From Tessaracoccus timonensis (lineage in GTDB: Bacteria > Actinomycetota > Actinomycetes > Propionibacteriales > Propionibacteriaceae): a DNA stretch of 64,000 nucleotides. Shown in pieces: positions 7,167 to 18,011 of the stretch. Numbering within the stretch: position 1 is the first letter of the stretch; every line of letters starts with the position of its first letter. The stretch spans positions 1,736,001 to 1,800,000 of the forward strand of contig NZ_LT996886.1 in NCBI RefSeq assembly GCF_900343145.1, given 5' to 3'. The notes under the pieces were generated by a model, which saw nothing but the letters and a program-made list of their open reading frames with translations, had not been told where the DNA came from and made no database searches. A program made the translations under genes and the position numbers.

Positions 7167-7877
7167 CTACTCTCCGAGCCCGCTCGAGATAAAACTCACG
7201 ACGGCGTGCTGCGCGGCTTCGGCCTGTGGCCCTTCCGCGTAGACGTGCAGCGTGTCGCCACACACAGCGCCAAGCGCCATGAGGCTCACCGTCGATTTGG
7301 CGTTGACGGGCTGCCCGTCGCCTCGGGCGATCGAAATCTCCGCGTCGAACTCCATCGCGAGCGCAGCGAGCTTGGACGCCGGCCGGGCATGCAAGCCGAT
7401 CGGCGTAGTGAGCAGCACTTGGGTCGAGTTCCCGTTCGTTCGTTCAGACGCGGGCTCCATACCGTCGACGGGGCCTCGGCCGAGCGCGGTCCACTTCGCA
7501 TCGAGCACCGACTCCGCGGCGGCGATCACCTCGTCCAGCGAGCCCCCCGTCGCTGACGTGAGCAGCCCAGCCGTGAGGCCCTCGACGAACGGTGCGGCCG
7601 CGATACGCACCGGGTGCGGCGAAGCTAGCAGGTCGATTGCGGTCTCGGCGCTCATGATGGCCGACCCCATGTCGACGAGCAACGCCACCCCGTCGGTGCT
7701 CGTCACGTCCTCAATTGCCGTCATGACGGCGGTCGTGTCTGTGCCGAGCGAGCCGTCAGGCATGCCCGCGGCAATTGCAACCGGGGGCATCTCACCGTGC
7801 ACCATGATGGCCGCGAGATCGAGCGCTGCCTGGGCGAGCGGGGCCGAATGCGATACAACGACGATGCCGACGCTCAT
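7167..7877 (-). CDS. dhaM: Dihydroxyacetone kinase phosphotransfer subunit DhaM, fused to HPr
   Basis: This 236-residue protein has two domains. Residues 1–130 are an EIIA-mannose-like DhaM domain with the phosphorylated His10 in VVVSHSAPLAQ and LLVDMGSAIMSAETA. Residues 153–236 are an HPr domain with His163 in PIGLHARPASKL and the regulatory-serine loop NAKSTVSLMALG. It passes phosphate from the PTS to the ADP bound in DhaL, which phosphorylates dihydroxyacetone. The EI domain found in E. coli DhaM is absent, so a separate EI must act. It is the last gene of dhaK-dhaL-dhaM and its ATG overlaps the dhaL stop. Confidence 0.93.
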   Translation of the reverse strand: MSVGIVVVSHSAPLAQAALDLAAIMVHGEMPPVAIAAGMPDGSLGTDTTAVMTAIEDVTSTDGVALLVDMGSAIMSAETAIDLLASPHPVRIAAAPFVEGLTAGLLTSATGGSLDEVIAAAESVLDAKWTALGRGPVDGMEPASERTNGNSTQVLLTTPIGLHARPASKLAALAMEFDAEISIARGDGQPVNAKSTVSLMALGAVCGDTLHVYAEGPQAEAAQHAVVSFISSGLGE

Positions 7878-8494
7878 GCCAGCACCTCCACCAGCGCTTG
7901 GACGAGCAGCGTCGCGGATGCGGCGCCCGGGTCGATGTGCCCGACGGAGCGCTGGCCCAAGTACGACGCCCGACCCTTGCACGCCACCATGGCTGCAGTG
8001 GCATCCCGCCCACGCTCGGCAGCGGCGACGGCCCGGGCTGCGGCCTCGGGGAACGGCGTTCCTGCGGCGTGCTCGCGCTCGAGTGTCGCAACCGCCGGGG
8101 AGAGAGCGTCGAACATGGTCTTGTCGCCCAGCTCCGTCTTGCCACGCTGCGCGAGCCCGTCGACGCCGGCTCGGAGGGCCTCAAGGAACTGCGTGTCACT
8201 CACCTCCACAGCATCGACGGGGAACGCCGCAGCCATGCGTAAAAACAGCGTGGCGAGCAGAGGTCCGCTCGTGCCGCCCACATGGCGCAGCAGCGACATG
8301 CCGATCTCTTTGCTCTGCGCCTGCAGTGTCGGGGCATCCAGCGCGTTGAGGGTCTCGTGCATGCCTCGGACGAGGTTCACGCCGTGGTCGGCGTCGCCGA
8401 TGTGGGAGTCCAGCTCAGTGAGGTGCGTTTCGTGGTTGGCGACGAGGGTGTCAAACCGTCGCAGCCACCTCGCCACAGTGCCGACGGCGATCAT
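7874..8494 (-). CDS. dhaL: Dihydroxyacetone kinase ADP-binding subunit DhaL
   Basis: This 206-residue, all-helical nucleotide-binding subunit has the family signatures LDSHIGDADHGVNLVRGM (magnesium-binding aspartates), HVGGTSGPLLATLF and the C-terminal GRASYLGQRSVGHIDPGAAS. It carries the ADP/ATP that is recharged by DhaM and gives phosphate to dihydroxyacetone bound on DhaK. The ATG overlaps the dhaK stop by 4 bp, and the frame runs into dhaM the same way, so the three are translated together. The longer upstream frame lies inside dhaK and is not used. Confidence 0.94.
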   Translation of the reverse strand: MIAVGTVARWLRRFDTLVANHETHLTELDSHIGDADHGVNLVRGMHETLNALDAPTLQAQSKEIGMSLLRHVGGTSGPLLATLFLRMAAAFPVDAVEVSDTQFLEALRAGVDGLAQRGKTELGDKTMFDALSPAVATLEREHAAGTPFPEAAARAVAAAERGRDATAAMVACKGRASYLGQRSVGHIDPGAASATLLVQALVEVLA

Positions 8495-9489
8495 GGCAGC
8501 ACCTTTGCGAGGCCCTCGAGCGGCGATGGGGCATCGAGCCACCGCAACATCTCGTCGTCGGCGCGCAGCAGCGTGATAGAGCAGCCCGTCATGTTGAGCG
8601 ACGTGACGAAGTTGCCGACGCCGCACCGCACCACCTGTACGTCGGCTTTCCGAAGCAGCGGCAGCACCTCGCCGGCCATGAGCTGCAGCTCAATCAGCGG
8701 CGTCGCGCCAAGCCCGTTGATGAGCAGAGCGGCGGGGTGGCCGGCGAAGTCGAGGTCGTGGAGGATGGGGTCGACGAGTTTTCGGGCAATCAACGACGCC
8801 TCGACGAGCGGCTCGCGGCGCCTGCCCGGCTCGCCGTGGATGCCGATGCCCACTTCGATTTCATCCTCGGGAAGGTCGAACGTCGGCTGCCCGGCGCCCG
8901 GAGTCACGCACGATGTCAGCGCCACGCCCATCGAGCGCACGCTTGCGCACACGCGCTCGGCGAGCATAACCAGCTCTTCGAGTGGCACGCCGGCTTCCGC
9001 CGCAGCACCGATGATCTTCTCTACGAACACCGTCCCCGCCACACCGCGCCGACCGGCGGTGAACGTGGAATCCTCGACGGCGACGTCATCCGCGACGACG
9101 ACCGTGCGCACGTCAATGCCCTCGGCCTGTGCGAGTTCGGTAGCCATCTCGAAGTTCAACACGTCGCCGGTGTAGTTCTTGACGATGCACAGCACCCCTG
9201 CGCCGGCGTCGACGCGCTGGATGGCGGTGAGAATCTGCGTCGGATTCGGGGAGGTGAACATCTCTCCGACGACGGCGGCGTCCAGCATCCCTTCGCCCAC
9301 GAAGCCGCTGTGCAGGGGCTCGTGCCCTGCGCCCCCTCCGGAGACGACGGCGACCTTGCCACGTCGGGGTTCACTGGCTCGAAACACGATGTGCTGCTCG
9401 CTATCGACCCGCAGATCTGGACGAGTGGCGGCGAGGCCGCGGAGTGCATCGTCGACAACGTTGTTCGGCGAATTGATGAGCTTTTTCAC
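8491..9489 (-). CDS. dhaK: Dihydroxyacetone kinase substrate-binding subunit DhaK
   Basis: This 332-residue protein matches the normal DhaK length. It shows SGGGAGHEPLHSGFVG with His56, the IVKNYTGDVLNFEMA motif, and GIGIHGEPGRR with His218, which forms the covalent hemiaminal with dihydroxyacetone. The enzyme complex phosphorylates dihydroxyacetone to DHAP, linking glycerol or DHA use to glycolysis. The start is a GTG at 9487–9489 preceded by AGGAAGGG. No DhaR or DhaS regulator lies nearby. It is divergent from purA. Confidence 0.94.
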   Translation of the reverse strand: MKKLINSPNNVVDDALRGLAATRPDLRVDSEQHIVFRASEPRRGKVAVVSGGGAGHEPLHSGFVGEGMLDAAVVGEMFTSPNPTQILTAIQRVDAGAGVLCIVKNYTGDVLNFEMATELAQAEGIDVRTVVVADDVAVEDSTFTAGRRGVAGTVFVEKIIGAAAEAGVPLEELVMLAERVCASVRSMGVALTSCVTPGAGQPTFDLPEDEIEVGIGIHGEPGRRREPLVEASLIARKLVDPILHDLDFAGHPAALLINGLGATPLIELQLMAGEVLPLLRKADVQVVRCGVGNFVTSLNMTGCSITLLRADDEMLRWLDAPSPLEGLAKVLP

Positions 9490-9562
9490 TGCAGGCCCTT
9501 CCTGACGCAAACAGCGTAGCAACGCGCCGACAATCGGGGGCGCGGGGCGACCATATCGTTGA

Positions 9563-10957
<1,395 letters not shown>

Positions 10958-10974
10958 GCGCGGAGCGCCGCGAC

Positions 10975-11157
10975 ATGAGCAAGCGTCCCACCGCGAAGTG
11001 CCCGCTTCGCCCGGGCGACCCCTGCTCGCTGTGCGTGCCAGGCAGCAGCGGCCCGCAGGATTGCCAGACCGTGCGGCTCGTCATGGAAGACCCGGGGATG
11101 CGCGAACTCCTGCGCGAGAAGCAGCGCGAGTGGCGAGAACGGCATCCGGGGGAGTGA
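10975..11157 (+). CDS. Small Cys-rich protein, DUF6767-like
   Basis: This 60-residue protein has four cysteines in CPLRPGDPCSLCVPG and DCQ, followed by a charged helix (MRELLREKQREWRERH). The pattern CP.R.G.PC.LC…GP.DC matches small actinobacterial proteins I associate with DUF6767; this assignment is from memory. The cysteines could bind a metal. The function is unknown. It starts 17 bp after purA and ends 29 bp before purD. Confidence 0.7.
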   Translation: MSKRPTAKCPLRPGDPCSLCVPGSSGPQDCQTVRLVMEDPGMRELLREKQREWRERHPGE

Positions 11158-11174
11158 GCCGCGTGCTTCGGCGG

Positions 11175-11180
11175 TAGGGT
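11175..11180 (+). promoter_or_regulatory. -10 box of purD
   Basis: TAGGGT ends 6 nt before the purD GTG, which has no Shine-Dalgarno sequence. Confidence 0.5.
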
Positions 11181-11186
11181 CGGGCT

Positions 11187-12407
11187 GTGAAGATTCTGTT
11201 GCTGGGCTCTGGTGGTCGTGAACATGCATTGGGTCGCGCGTTGGTGCGGGACGGGAGCGAGCTCCACGTCGCACCCGGTAACCCTGGGCTCGCGGAGTTC
11301 GCCACCTGCCACTCCATCGATCCGTCCAATTCCGACGACGTGCTCGCCCTCGCGCGCACGCTCGCGGTGGACCTCGTCGTGGTTGGCCCGGAAGCACCGC
11401 TGGTGGCCGGCGTCGCAGACGCGCTGCGCGAGGGTGGCGTCGACGTGTTCGGCCCGTCGGCTGCGGCCGCCGAGCTGGAGGGCTCGAAGGCGTTCGCCAA
11501 GGACGTGATGCGCGCCGCCGGTGTCCCCACCGCGGACGCGCGGGTGTGCACGACGGCCGACGAAGCCGCCGCTGCGCTGGACGAATTTGGCCCCACCTAC
11601 GTCGTGAAGAACGACGGACTCGCCGCGGGCAAGGGAGTCGTCGTCACCGACGACCGCGACGCAGCCTTGGCCCATGCGGCCACCTGCGAGCGCGTCGTGA
11701 TCGAAGAGTTCCTCGATGGCCCCGAGGTGTCACTGTTCGCTATCTGCGACGGCACCACCGCCTGGCCGCTGTTGCCCGCCCAAGATTTCAAGCGCGTCGG
11801 CGACGGCGACGAAGGCCCGAACACTGGCGGCATGGGCGCGTACTGCCCGCTGCCGTGGGCGCCGGAGGGGCTCGTCGACGACATCATGCGCGACGTGGTG
11901 CAGCCAACCCTCGACGAGATGGCCAGGCGCGGAACCCCCTTCGTGGGATTGCTGTACGCCGGGCTTGCGCTCACCACGAAGGGGTTGCGGGTCATAGAGT
12001 TCAACGTGCGCTTCGGCGACCCCGAAACCCAGGCGGTGCTCGCCTTGCTCGAGTCGCCGCTGGCGCCGGTGCTGCTTGCGGCGGCACGCGGCGAACTCGC
12101 TAGCGAGCCGGCGTTGCGGTGGCGCGACGGGGCCGCCGTCGTCGTCGTGTCTGCTGCGGATGGCTACCCGGGGACCCCCAAGCTTGGCTGCCGCATCGAG
12201 CTGCCTGACGACACTGACTCGGCCTGGGTGCTCCAAGCCGGCACCACCCTGACCGACGGCACACTCACCGCGGGCGGTGGGCGCGTGCTGGGTACCGTCG
12301 GGGTAGGGGCCGACCTCGACGCCGCGCGCGCGGCTGCGTACGAACATCTGGCGGCGGTGGACTTCGCCGACGGCTTTCACCGCACCGACATCGGTGTCCC
12401 GCACTGA
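11187..12407 (+). CDS. purD: Phosphoribosylamine–glycine ligase (GARS)
   Basis: This 406-residue ATP-grasp enzyme makes GAR from phosphoribosylamine and glycine, the second step of purine synthesis. It starts MKILLLGSGGREHALG and shows VVVGPEAPLVAGVADALR, VKNDGLAAGKGVVVT, EEFLDGPEVSLFAICDG, the GDEGPNTGGMGAYCP loop and FNVRFGDPETQ. It is a monofunctional PurD of normal length. The GTG start lacks a Shine-Dalgarno sequence but has a TAGGGT box 6 nt upstream, so it is probably translated from a leaderless mRNA. Confidence 0.97.
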   Translation: MKILLLGSGGREHALGRALVRDGSELHVAPGNPGLAEFATCHSIDPSNSDDVLALARTLAVDLVVVGPEAPLVAGVADALREGGVDVFGPSAAAAELEGSKAFAKDVMRAAGVPTADARVCTTADEAAAALDEFGPTYVVKNDGLAAGKGVVVTDDRDAALAHAATCERVVIEEFLDGPEVSLFAICDGTTAWPLLPAQDFKRVGDGDEGPNTGGMGAYCPLPWAPEGLVDDIMRDVVQPTLDEMARRGTPFVGLLYAGLALTTKGLRVIEFNVRFGDPETQAVLALLESPLAPVLLAAARGELASEPALRWRDGAAVVVVSAADGYPGTPKLGCRIELPDDTDSAWVLQAGTTLTDGTLTAGGGRVLGTVGVGADLDAARAAAYEHLAAVDFADGFHRTDIGVPH

Positions 12408-12492
12408 CCTCACCCATTGATGCGCTGTTCGTGTTCGCTTGGGTGGCAGTGTTGCGCCCATAGATGGGCGCGAATGTGACAGTGAAGACAAC

Positions 12493-12532
12493 AGTGTGGG
12501 GTGGTCACGGCATCGCGTGACCACCCCACACT
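12493..12532. terminator. Perfect 17-bp hairpin between purD and the subtilase gene
   Basis: Two 17-nt arms (AGTGTGGGGTGGTCACG and its complement) around a 6-nt loop, lying between the convergent 3' ends. No T-run follows. A weaker GCGCCCA/TGGGCGC stem lies at 12454–12471. It probably terminates both genes. Confidence 0.6.
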
Positions 12533-12546
12533 TGTTTCAGACGCGG

Positions 12547-15500
12547 TTAGTGACCGGTCTTTGGCAATCCTGGCTTGTCGACGGGTTCGCCCGGTTTGTG
12601 ATCCTCGATGGGCTGTTCTCCGCGAGCGGGGAGCTCACCGATGCGGTAGTTCGCCTTCGAGGATGACTGGAATGTCAGCGTGCCCTTGCCTGGCTTCGAT
12701 GCGATGCGGGAGATGATGTTCCCCTTCGCATCGAGCAGGTACACGGGGCCACCCGTGACGTTGACGGTGATGGTGCCGTCGATGGGTTGTCCGGCGTTGC
12801 GGATCTTCACGACGGTGCTGCCATCGAACTGCTTCGTGCAGGTGATCGAGATCGAGTCACCCTTCACGAACCGCGCCGTCATCGAGCCGCACTCGCCCTT
12901 CAGCGTCGTCATCGGACGCTCCAGGGTGATCTCGACCGTACGCTTCGACATCTTGCCGGACGCATCGGTGGCGACGAGTTCCACCTTGACGGGCGCATTG
13001 TGCACCAGCTGGCTAACATCCGCCGTGAAGGTGGGCTCCGGGTCAGCATCGTCGGTCACGGTGTAGGCCGCGAGCAGCTGCTCCATGACGTTCGTATCCG
13101 GATCCACGCTGAGTTTCTCCGGGCCCTCGATGACAGGGGCAGCATCGTCGACGGTGAAGTACACCGAGTCGGCTGCGGCGTTGCCGGCCATATCGGTAGC
13201 CACTGCTTCGAGCAGGTGTTCGCCTGCCGGAAGGCCGTCCACCTCAATGGTGAGCTCGACGGGCTTGCGCTCCTCAGCGTTCGACGCGTCAGGCGTATCG
13301 GCAGCAGGGGCCGCAGCATCAGCCTTCGGTTCAGCGGCCGAAGCCTGGGCGCCAGTTGCCGACGTCGTCGCAGCTGCCTGCTGGTTGTCGTCGAGCTGCG
13401 GCTCGCCGTTCTTGAAGTCGACTACGTACGCACCCGGGTGCGGCTTCGCCTCGACGACGCGGGCGTCGTGCTCCTTGCCGTCGACGCGCACCTGCAGCGT
13501 GTGCAGGTTCGTGTCCTTCGCGAGCACGGTGAACCGCTGCTTCGACGTGATGAAGTCGCCGTTCGAGACACCGTCGATGCCGACGGTGGGGGCCTCGTCG
13601 TCGAAGACGAGGGGGACGCCCCGCTCGAAACCATTGCCCATCTGGTCGCTCAGAGAGATGCGCATGGTGTGTCCGTGCGCGCCCTTGACCTTCGTCTCGA
13701 AATCACGACGGTTGACGTTAGCGCCCGTATCCCAGACGTTCTCGAACTCCTTCACGACGTTGCCGTTGACCGCCATAACGTAGCCGAACTCGTCGTCCCA
13801 GACGGAGCCCTTCAGGTCGATGTCGCCCTTCGGCCCACGGAGGTAGATCGCGCCGTCGGGGGCGATCTCTGGGGAGGTGATGAGTTCGTGGCCCGGCATG
13901 TTGCGGTCGTAGAAGAACCGCCAGCCGCTCATCTTCACGGAGTTGCCTTGCGCGTCGAACACCTCGTAGCCGAAGGAGTTGATGCCGTTGACGAGCTTCA
14001 GGGGCACCTCGAAGCGAAGGTCGTCTCCGACGGGGACTTCCTTGCCGTCGACGACGAACTTGCCCGGCTTGCCGGTGAACATGCCCTTGAGCACCAGGTC
14101 AGCGCCGTCGTCACGCACAGTGAGGTTTTGGAACGACGGCTCGACGAAGTACGCGAACTCGCCGAACGGGTCCAGCTCACTGGAGGTATTCAGCCTCGGG
14201 TCATCGAACACGATGCGCAATGCGTCGCCGGGCACCTTGGCACCAGCAATGACGAACGTCCTCGTCGTGAGATTCGCACCGTCGGTGGCTTTGAGCGTCA
14301 CTACGGCCTGACCTTCGTCGGGCGTGAAGACGATCTCGAAGGTGCCATCGTCGTTGACCTTCATGACCTTCTTGCCCATGGCGAGGTAGAGATCGCCGGC
14401 TGGGATGGTGGCGAGGTCGTCGCTCACCTTGCCTTTGATCGTGATGCTGCCGTCCTTGGCGGGAACGAGCTGGCCCGCTTCATTGAGGGGGGCATCAGTG
14501 AATTCCAGCATCGGAGCCTTGGTGTCGAACACGAGGAAGACGGAGTCGCTTGCCAGCTCCTTGCCGTCCTTGTCGTAGGCGACGAGCTTGTAGTCGTTGC
14601 GCCCAGGCTTGACCGGCACCGTGACGCTACCGCGCCCATCCTTCAGCTCCACTTCGGCACCGTTGAGCGTGGCCTTGGCAACGTGCTCGCTGACGATCAC
14701 GTCGATGGTGACCTTGCCGTCGCGGATCAGCGGCTGACCAGTGATCGGGTCGACAGACTTCTCGTTCACGCTGTTGTTGAAGCGGTACGAGTCGAGGATC
14801 TTCGCAGTGGCGTTATCCAGGAAGTCGAACTCCAGCGTGGTGTTGCCGGCTTGGTCGAACACCTGGAAGGACGCGTAGTGGCCCTCGCCGGTGAGTTCTG
14901 CGGGAATAGTGATCGTCGCGACGCCGGTGGCGGCGTCGAACTTCGGCTCGGGGTAGTCCTTGCCGCTCGGGCCGTCGGATGCGATCACCGGGTCCTTGCT
15001 GAAGCCGGCGCCCGCATCCGAGATCTTGAGCGTGTAGGTGATGGAGCCGTCGTCGTTCTTGACGTACGACTTCTCTTCCACCTTCGGTGCGACGGTGTCG
15101 ACGCCGAGTGGGAGATCCGTCACCTGCCAGTCGAACTCCTCCGACAACCGAGCGCGGACGCGCAGCGAGTACTGCCCGTCGGGGGCAGGCTCGAACTTGT
15201 CGGTCTTCGCGTTGTACAAGCGGCCGTCCCACTTGTGTCCAAACGACGGACTCGCCGCGGACAACACCGACTCAGCGATGTTCGACAAAGGCAGGCGCTG
15301 CACGTCACGCTCTTCGCCGAGATCACGGACGACCTTGCCGTCGCGCACCAGCTGGTACTGCACGGCGGACGCGGAGCGAAGGAACATTGGGGCGGGGAGC
15401 GCCTCGTCGAACACACCGTCGCCGTTCGGGGAGATCCACTCAGTGGGCACCGCCCCAAACTGCAGGTAGCCGGACTCCACGTGCGAAGAGTGCGGGTGCT

Positions 15501-17793
15501 TCTCACCGAAGAACTTGTCGAGTACCGACGGCTGCTCGTCCGTCGGGTCTTCCACGATGGGTTCAGCATTCCAGTCGCCTGCGAATCCCATATAGGGCAC
15601 GGACAGCGACGGCTGCTTGGCGTCGGAGGAGGTGAGTTGCGCCCACCCCTCGATCCAGTGGTCGTCGCCCCCAGCAGGCTTGAGGGTGAAGTCGACGGTG
15701 GCCGCGCCCTTCGCCGGCACTGTCACGCTGGGTGCCGATGCGGTGAGCGTCTCACCCTTGGAGCACTGCGTGGCGTTGCCCTCCGGGTCGCGAGTTTCGC
15801 CCAGCACGCAGGTGCCGCCGGTGGTGAAGGAGTAGTCCTTATCACCCTTGTTCTCCAGCTTCACCGTGAACGTCTTGGCGCCGCGCACCTCACGCAGAGG
15901 CACGTTGGGCACGCCATCGACGGTGGCGAACACGTTGCTTTCCAGCGCAGCCTTGGTGTCGACGAGGCCTGCACCCATCTGACGCGGAGCGTAAGGAACT
16001 CCGTCCTTCTCGAGTACCTGGGCCGTGTTTGCCAGCGACGTGCGCAGCAACGTGTTGCGCTCTCGGTCGCTGAGGTCCGGGAAGCGCTTGGCGTAGGCCT
16101 CACGTCCGAGCGCAAACACACCGGCGACGTGCGGCGCCGCCATCGAGGTGCCGGAGTTGTCCTGGTACTTGTTGTCGTTGACAGTGGAGTACACCGAACC
16201 GCCGATGCCGGCGAGCTGAGGCTTGAAGTTCAGCTCAGGGCCAGACCCCCAAGAAGTGAACGACGACGGCGCCACCTTGTCGTTGACGGGCAGCGCGATG
16301 CGATCCTCGGTGAGTTTCACCTTCGTCTCGCCGGCGTCGGTCAGCTTCTTGAGCTTCTCGCCCGTTGACTGGTAGATGAAGGCGCCAGGGATGGTAACTC
16401 CTTCGATGCCCGCCATACCCTGGAACTTGTCGCCGCCTGCTTCGTTGTTGAAGACGATGACGCCCGCGGCGCCTTTGTCGATGGCGTTCTTGAACTTCTC
16501 CGAGAAGGCGATCTCGCCGCGCTGGATCAGCACATAGTTGCCCTTCGCCTCCGCAGGGATCTCCTCGGGCTTGCCGAGACCGCCGAACACGAGCACGTGT
16601 TCTTTGCCGTCGGCCTTGCCGCTTTGCAGCTGGTAGCCGAACTTCTCGACGGCGTCGCCTTGGGCGGCCTCACCCTGGCTGGCGATGGATTGCGAGTTGT
16701 TGATCGACGCGATGGACAGGGCCTCGGGGGCACTCGCGGGGCTGCCGTGCGTGCCGTTGTCAAGCATGCCCAGCTCGTCAGTGAGTGTGCCGTCAAGTGA
16801 GCCGTTGAGGCCTTCGTTGCCTGCTGCGACGATCACCTGGACGCCCGCAGCCTGAGCATTGGCGATCGCGCGGGCCTCGCCGACGGAGGCCTGGCCGGTG
16901 CCGTTGGGTGAGCCGAGCGACATGTTGATGATGTCCGCACCGTGCTTTACGGAGCTCTCGATGGCGGCGATGACGTCATCTTCGTAAGCGCTGGGGCGGG
17001 TGGCGTCGTTGGAGAACACCTTCATCGCCAACAGCTGCGCGTTCGGGGCGATGCCGTTGATGCGCCCATTCTTGATGACGTCCCCGTCGTGGCCAGCATT
17101 GGCTGCGACGATGCCCGCAACGTGCATGCCGTGCTGGCTGCCTGCGGTGTCGAGAACCTCATTGTTCTCGTCGGCGAAGTTCCAACCGTAGGGCACCTTC
17201 TCCGTGAATCCCTTGGCGACGGAGAGCTTCCCCTTCACGCCGTCGTCAAGGCGCATGTCTTGGTGTTTGATGTCGATGCCGGTGTCGATGATCGAGACCA
17301 CGAGGCCGCGGCCGTCAACGTCGAAGTCAGAGCGGGCCTGCACCGAGTGGCTCAGCTCCGCGGCGGTCTCCATGGAGGGGCGGAACGTCTTCAACGGCTT
17401 GACCGAAGCGACGTCCGGATCCAGGGCCAGCGCGGCGATCTGGTTGGCAGGCAGCGTAGCCGAAAAGCCTCGAACCAGCATGCCGAACTTGCGCTGCACG
17501 CTGAAGCCTTCTTTGCCTTCCCAACGCGCCAGCACACGGTCCACAGCCGCGAGGCCGTGGCTCTCGACGTCCTTGCCCTGCGGCTGCTGCTTCAGCATGA
17601 CCATGACGCGACGTGGTTCGTCGGCAGGCCCAGGGACGCGCTCGGCATCGGTTGGGACGCCACTGCGTGCAGCGACGACGTCGGGGGTGGGTAGATTTCT
17701 TGGGGTGGGTGCGGCGTCAGCGTGGAATGCCATCGCTGCACCGCCGGTCAGCGCCAATGTCAAGGACACCAGCGAAGCCACGGATTTTCTCAT
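12547..17793 (-). CDS. Large secreted S8 (subtilisin-like) cell-envelope protease
   Basis: This 1748-residue protein has a signal peptide (residues 1–28, cut near ADA|AP), a propeptide region, and a subtilase domain with Asp170 (VVSIIDTGID), His221 (SQHGMHVAG), the oxyanion Asn326 (AAGNEG) and Ser550 (NSGTSMAAPHVAG). A PA-type domain (about 380–500) is inserted before the serine. This is the layout of C5a peptidase and lactocepin. About 1100 residues of beta-sandwich and Ig-like repeats follow (recurring VDDAAP, FDTKAP, VFDDEAP), including an Ala/Glu-rich stretch near 1470–1520. The C terminus reads GLPKTGH-stop: an LPXTG sortase motif without the hydrophobic helix and charged tail needed for anchoring. 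It probably degrades proteins or peptides at the cell surface; the substrate is unknown. ATG with GGAG upstream. Confidence 0.92.
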   Translation of the reverse strand: MRKSVASLVSLTLALTGGAAMAFHADAAPTPRNLPTPDVVAARSGVPTDAERVPGPADEPRRVMVMLKQQPQGKDVESHGLAAVDRVLARWEGKEGFSVQRKFGMLVRGFSATLPANQIAALALDPDVASVKPLKTFRPSMETAAELSHSVQARSDFDVDGRGLVVSIIDTGIDIKHQDMRLDDGVKGKLSVAKGFTEKVPYGWNFADENNEVLDTAGSQHGMHVAGIVAANAGHDGDVIKNGRINGIAPNAQLLAMKVFSNDATRPSAYEDDVIAAIESSVKHGADIINMSLGSPNGTGQASVGEARAIANAQAAGVQVIVAAGNEGLNGSLDGTLTDELGMLDNGTHGSPASAPEALSIASINNSQSIASQGEAAQGDAVEKFGYQLQSGKADGKEHVLVFGGLGKPEEIPAEAKGNYVLIQRGEIAFSEKFKNAIDKGAAGVIVFNNEAGGDKFQGMAGIEGVTIPGAFIYQSTGEKLKKLTDAGETKVKLTEDRIALPVNDKVAPSSFTSWGSGPELNFKPQLAGIGGSVYSTVNDNKYQDNSGTSMAAPHVAGVFALGREAYAKRFPDLSDRERNTLLRTSLANTAQVLEKDGVPYAPRQMGAGLVDTKAALESNVFATVDGVPNVPLREVRGAKTFTVKLENKGDKDYSFTTGGTCVLGETRDPEGNATQCSKGETLTASAPSVTVPAKGAATVDFTLKPAGGDDHWIEGWAQLTSSDAKQPSLSVPYMGFAGDWNAEPIVEDPTDEQPSVLDKFFGEKHPHSSHVESGYLQFGAVPTEWISPNGDGVFDEALPAPMFLRSASAVQYQLVRDGKVVRDLGEERDVQRLPLSNIAESVLSAASPSFGHKWDGRLYNAKTDKFEPAPDGQYSLRVRARLSEEFDWQVTDLPLGVDTVAPKVEEKSYVKNDDGSITYTLKISDAGAGFSKDPVIASDGPSGKDYPEPKFDAATGVATITIPAELTGEGHYASFQVFDQAGNTTLEFDFLDNATAKILDSYRFNNSVNEKSVDPITGQPLIRDGKVTIDVIVSEHVAKATLNGAEVELKDGRGSVTVPVKPGRNDYKLVAYDKDGKELASDSVFLVFDTKAPMLEFTDAPLNEAGQLVPAKDGSITIKGKVSDDLATIPAGDLYLAMGKKVMKVNDDGTFEIVFTPDEGQAVVTLKATDGANLTTRTFVIAGAKVPGDALRIVFDDPRLNTSSELDPFGEFAYFVEPSFQNLTVRDDGADLVLKGMFTGKPGKFVVDGKEVPVGDDLRFEVPLKLVNGINSFGYEVFDAQGNSVKMSGWRFFYDRNMPGHELITSPEIAPDGAIYLRGPKGDIDLKGSVWDDEFGYVMAVNGNVVKEFENVWDTGANVNRRDFETKVKGAHGHTMRISLSDQMGNGFERGVPLVFDDEAPTVGIDGVSNGDFITSKQRFTVLAKDTNLHTLQVRVDGKEHDARVVEAKPHPGAYVVDFKNGEPQLDDNQQAAATTSATGAQASAAEPKADAAAPAADTPDASNAEERKPVELTIEVDGLPAGEHLLEAVATDMAGNAAADSVYFTVDDAAPVIEGPEKLSVDPDTNVMEQLLAAYTVTDDADPEPTFTADVSQLVHNAPVKVELVATDASGKMSKRTVEITLERPMTTLKGECGSMTARFVKGDSISITCTKQFDGSTVVKIRNAGQPIDGTITVNVTGGPVYLLDAKGNIISRIASKPGKGTLTFQSSSKANYRIGELPARGEQPIEDHKPGEPVDKPGLPKTGH

Positions 17794-17836
17794 TGCATCG
17801 TCTCCGTCGACAGGTTGGGTACTTGTTCAAATGTGT

Positions 17837-17852
17837 TTGGATCGAAATCCAA
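17837..17852. promoter_or_regulatory. Small dyad upstream of the subtilase gene
   Basis: TTGGAT-CGAA-ATCCAA lies 44 bp upstream of the subtilase ATG and within the 218-bp divergent region with purB. It could be an operator; no matching regulator is identified. Confidence 0.3.
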
Positions 17853-17999
17853 TGGCGGGACTTTAGCGTGCAACCAGGTCGCTACCCGGGACGTATCACG
17901 AGAAAACACTCATCAATTTCGGTATGTAATTGTGTGCGTGGGGATGTGACGACGAGTCTGCGGGGTGCACTCCCACACGCGACGACGGCGCCCACGCAC

Positions 18000-18005
18000 T
18001 AGGCT
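18000..18005 (+). promoter_or_regulatory. -10 box of purB
   Basis: TAGGCT ends 6 nt before the ATG at 18012; no Shine-Dalgarno sequence intervenes. Confidence 0.5.
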
Positions 18006-18011
18006 GGCCGC

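Noticed and set aside
12787-16368. 1193-codon open frame on the plus strand
   Set aside because: It is antisense to the subtilase gene, has low-complexity Arg/Val/Leu/Asp composition and no domain; long antisense frames are expected in GC-rich DNA.
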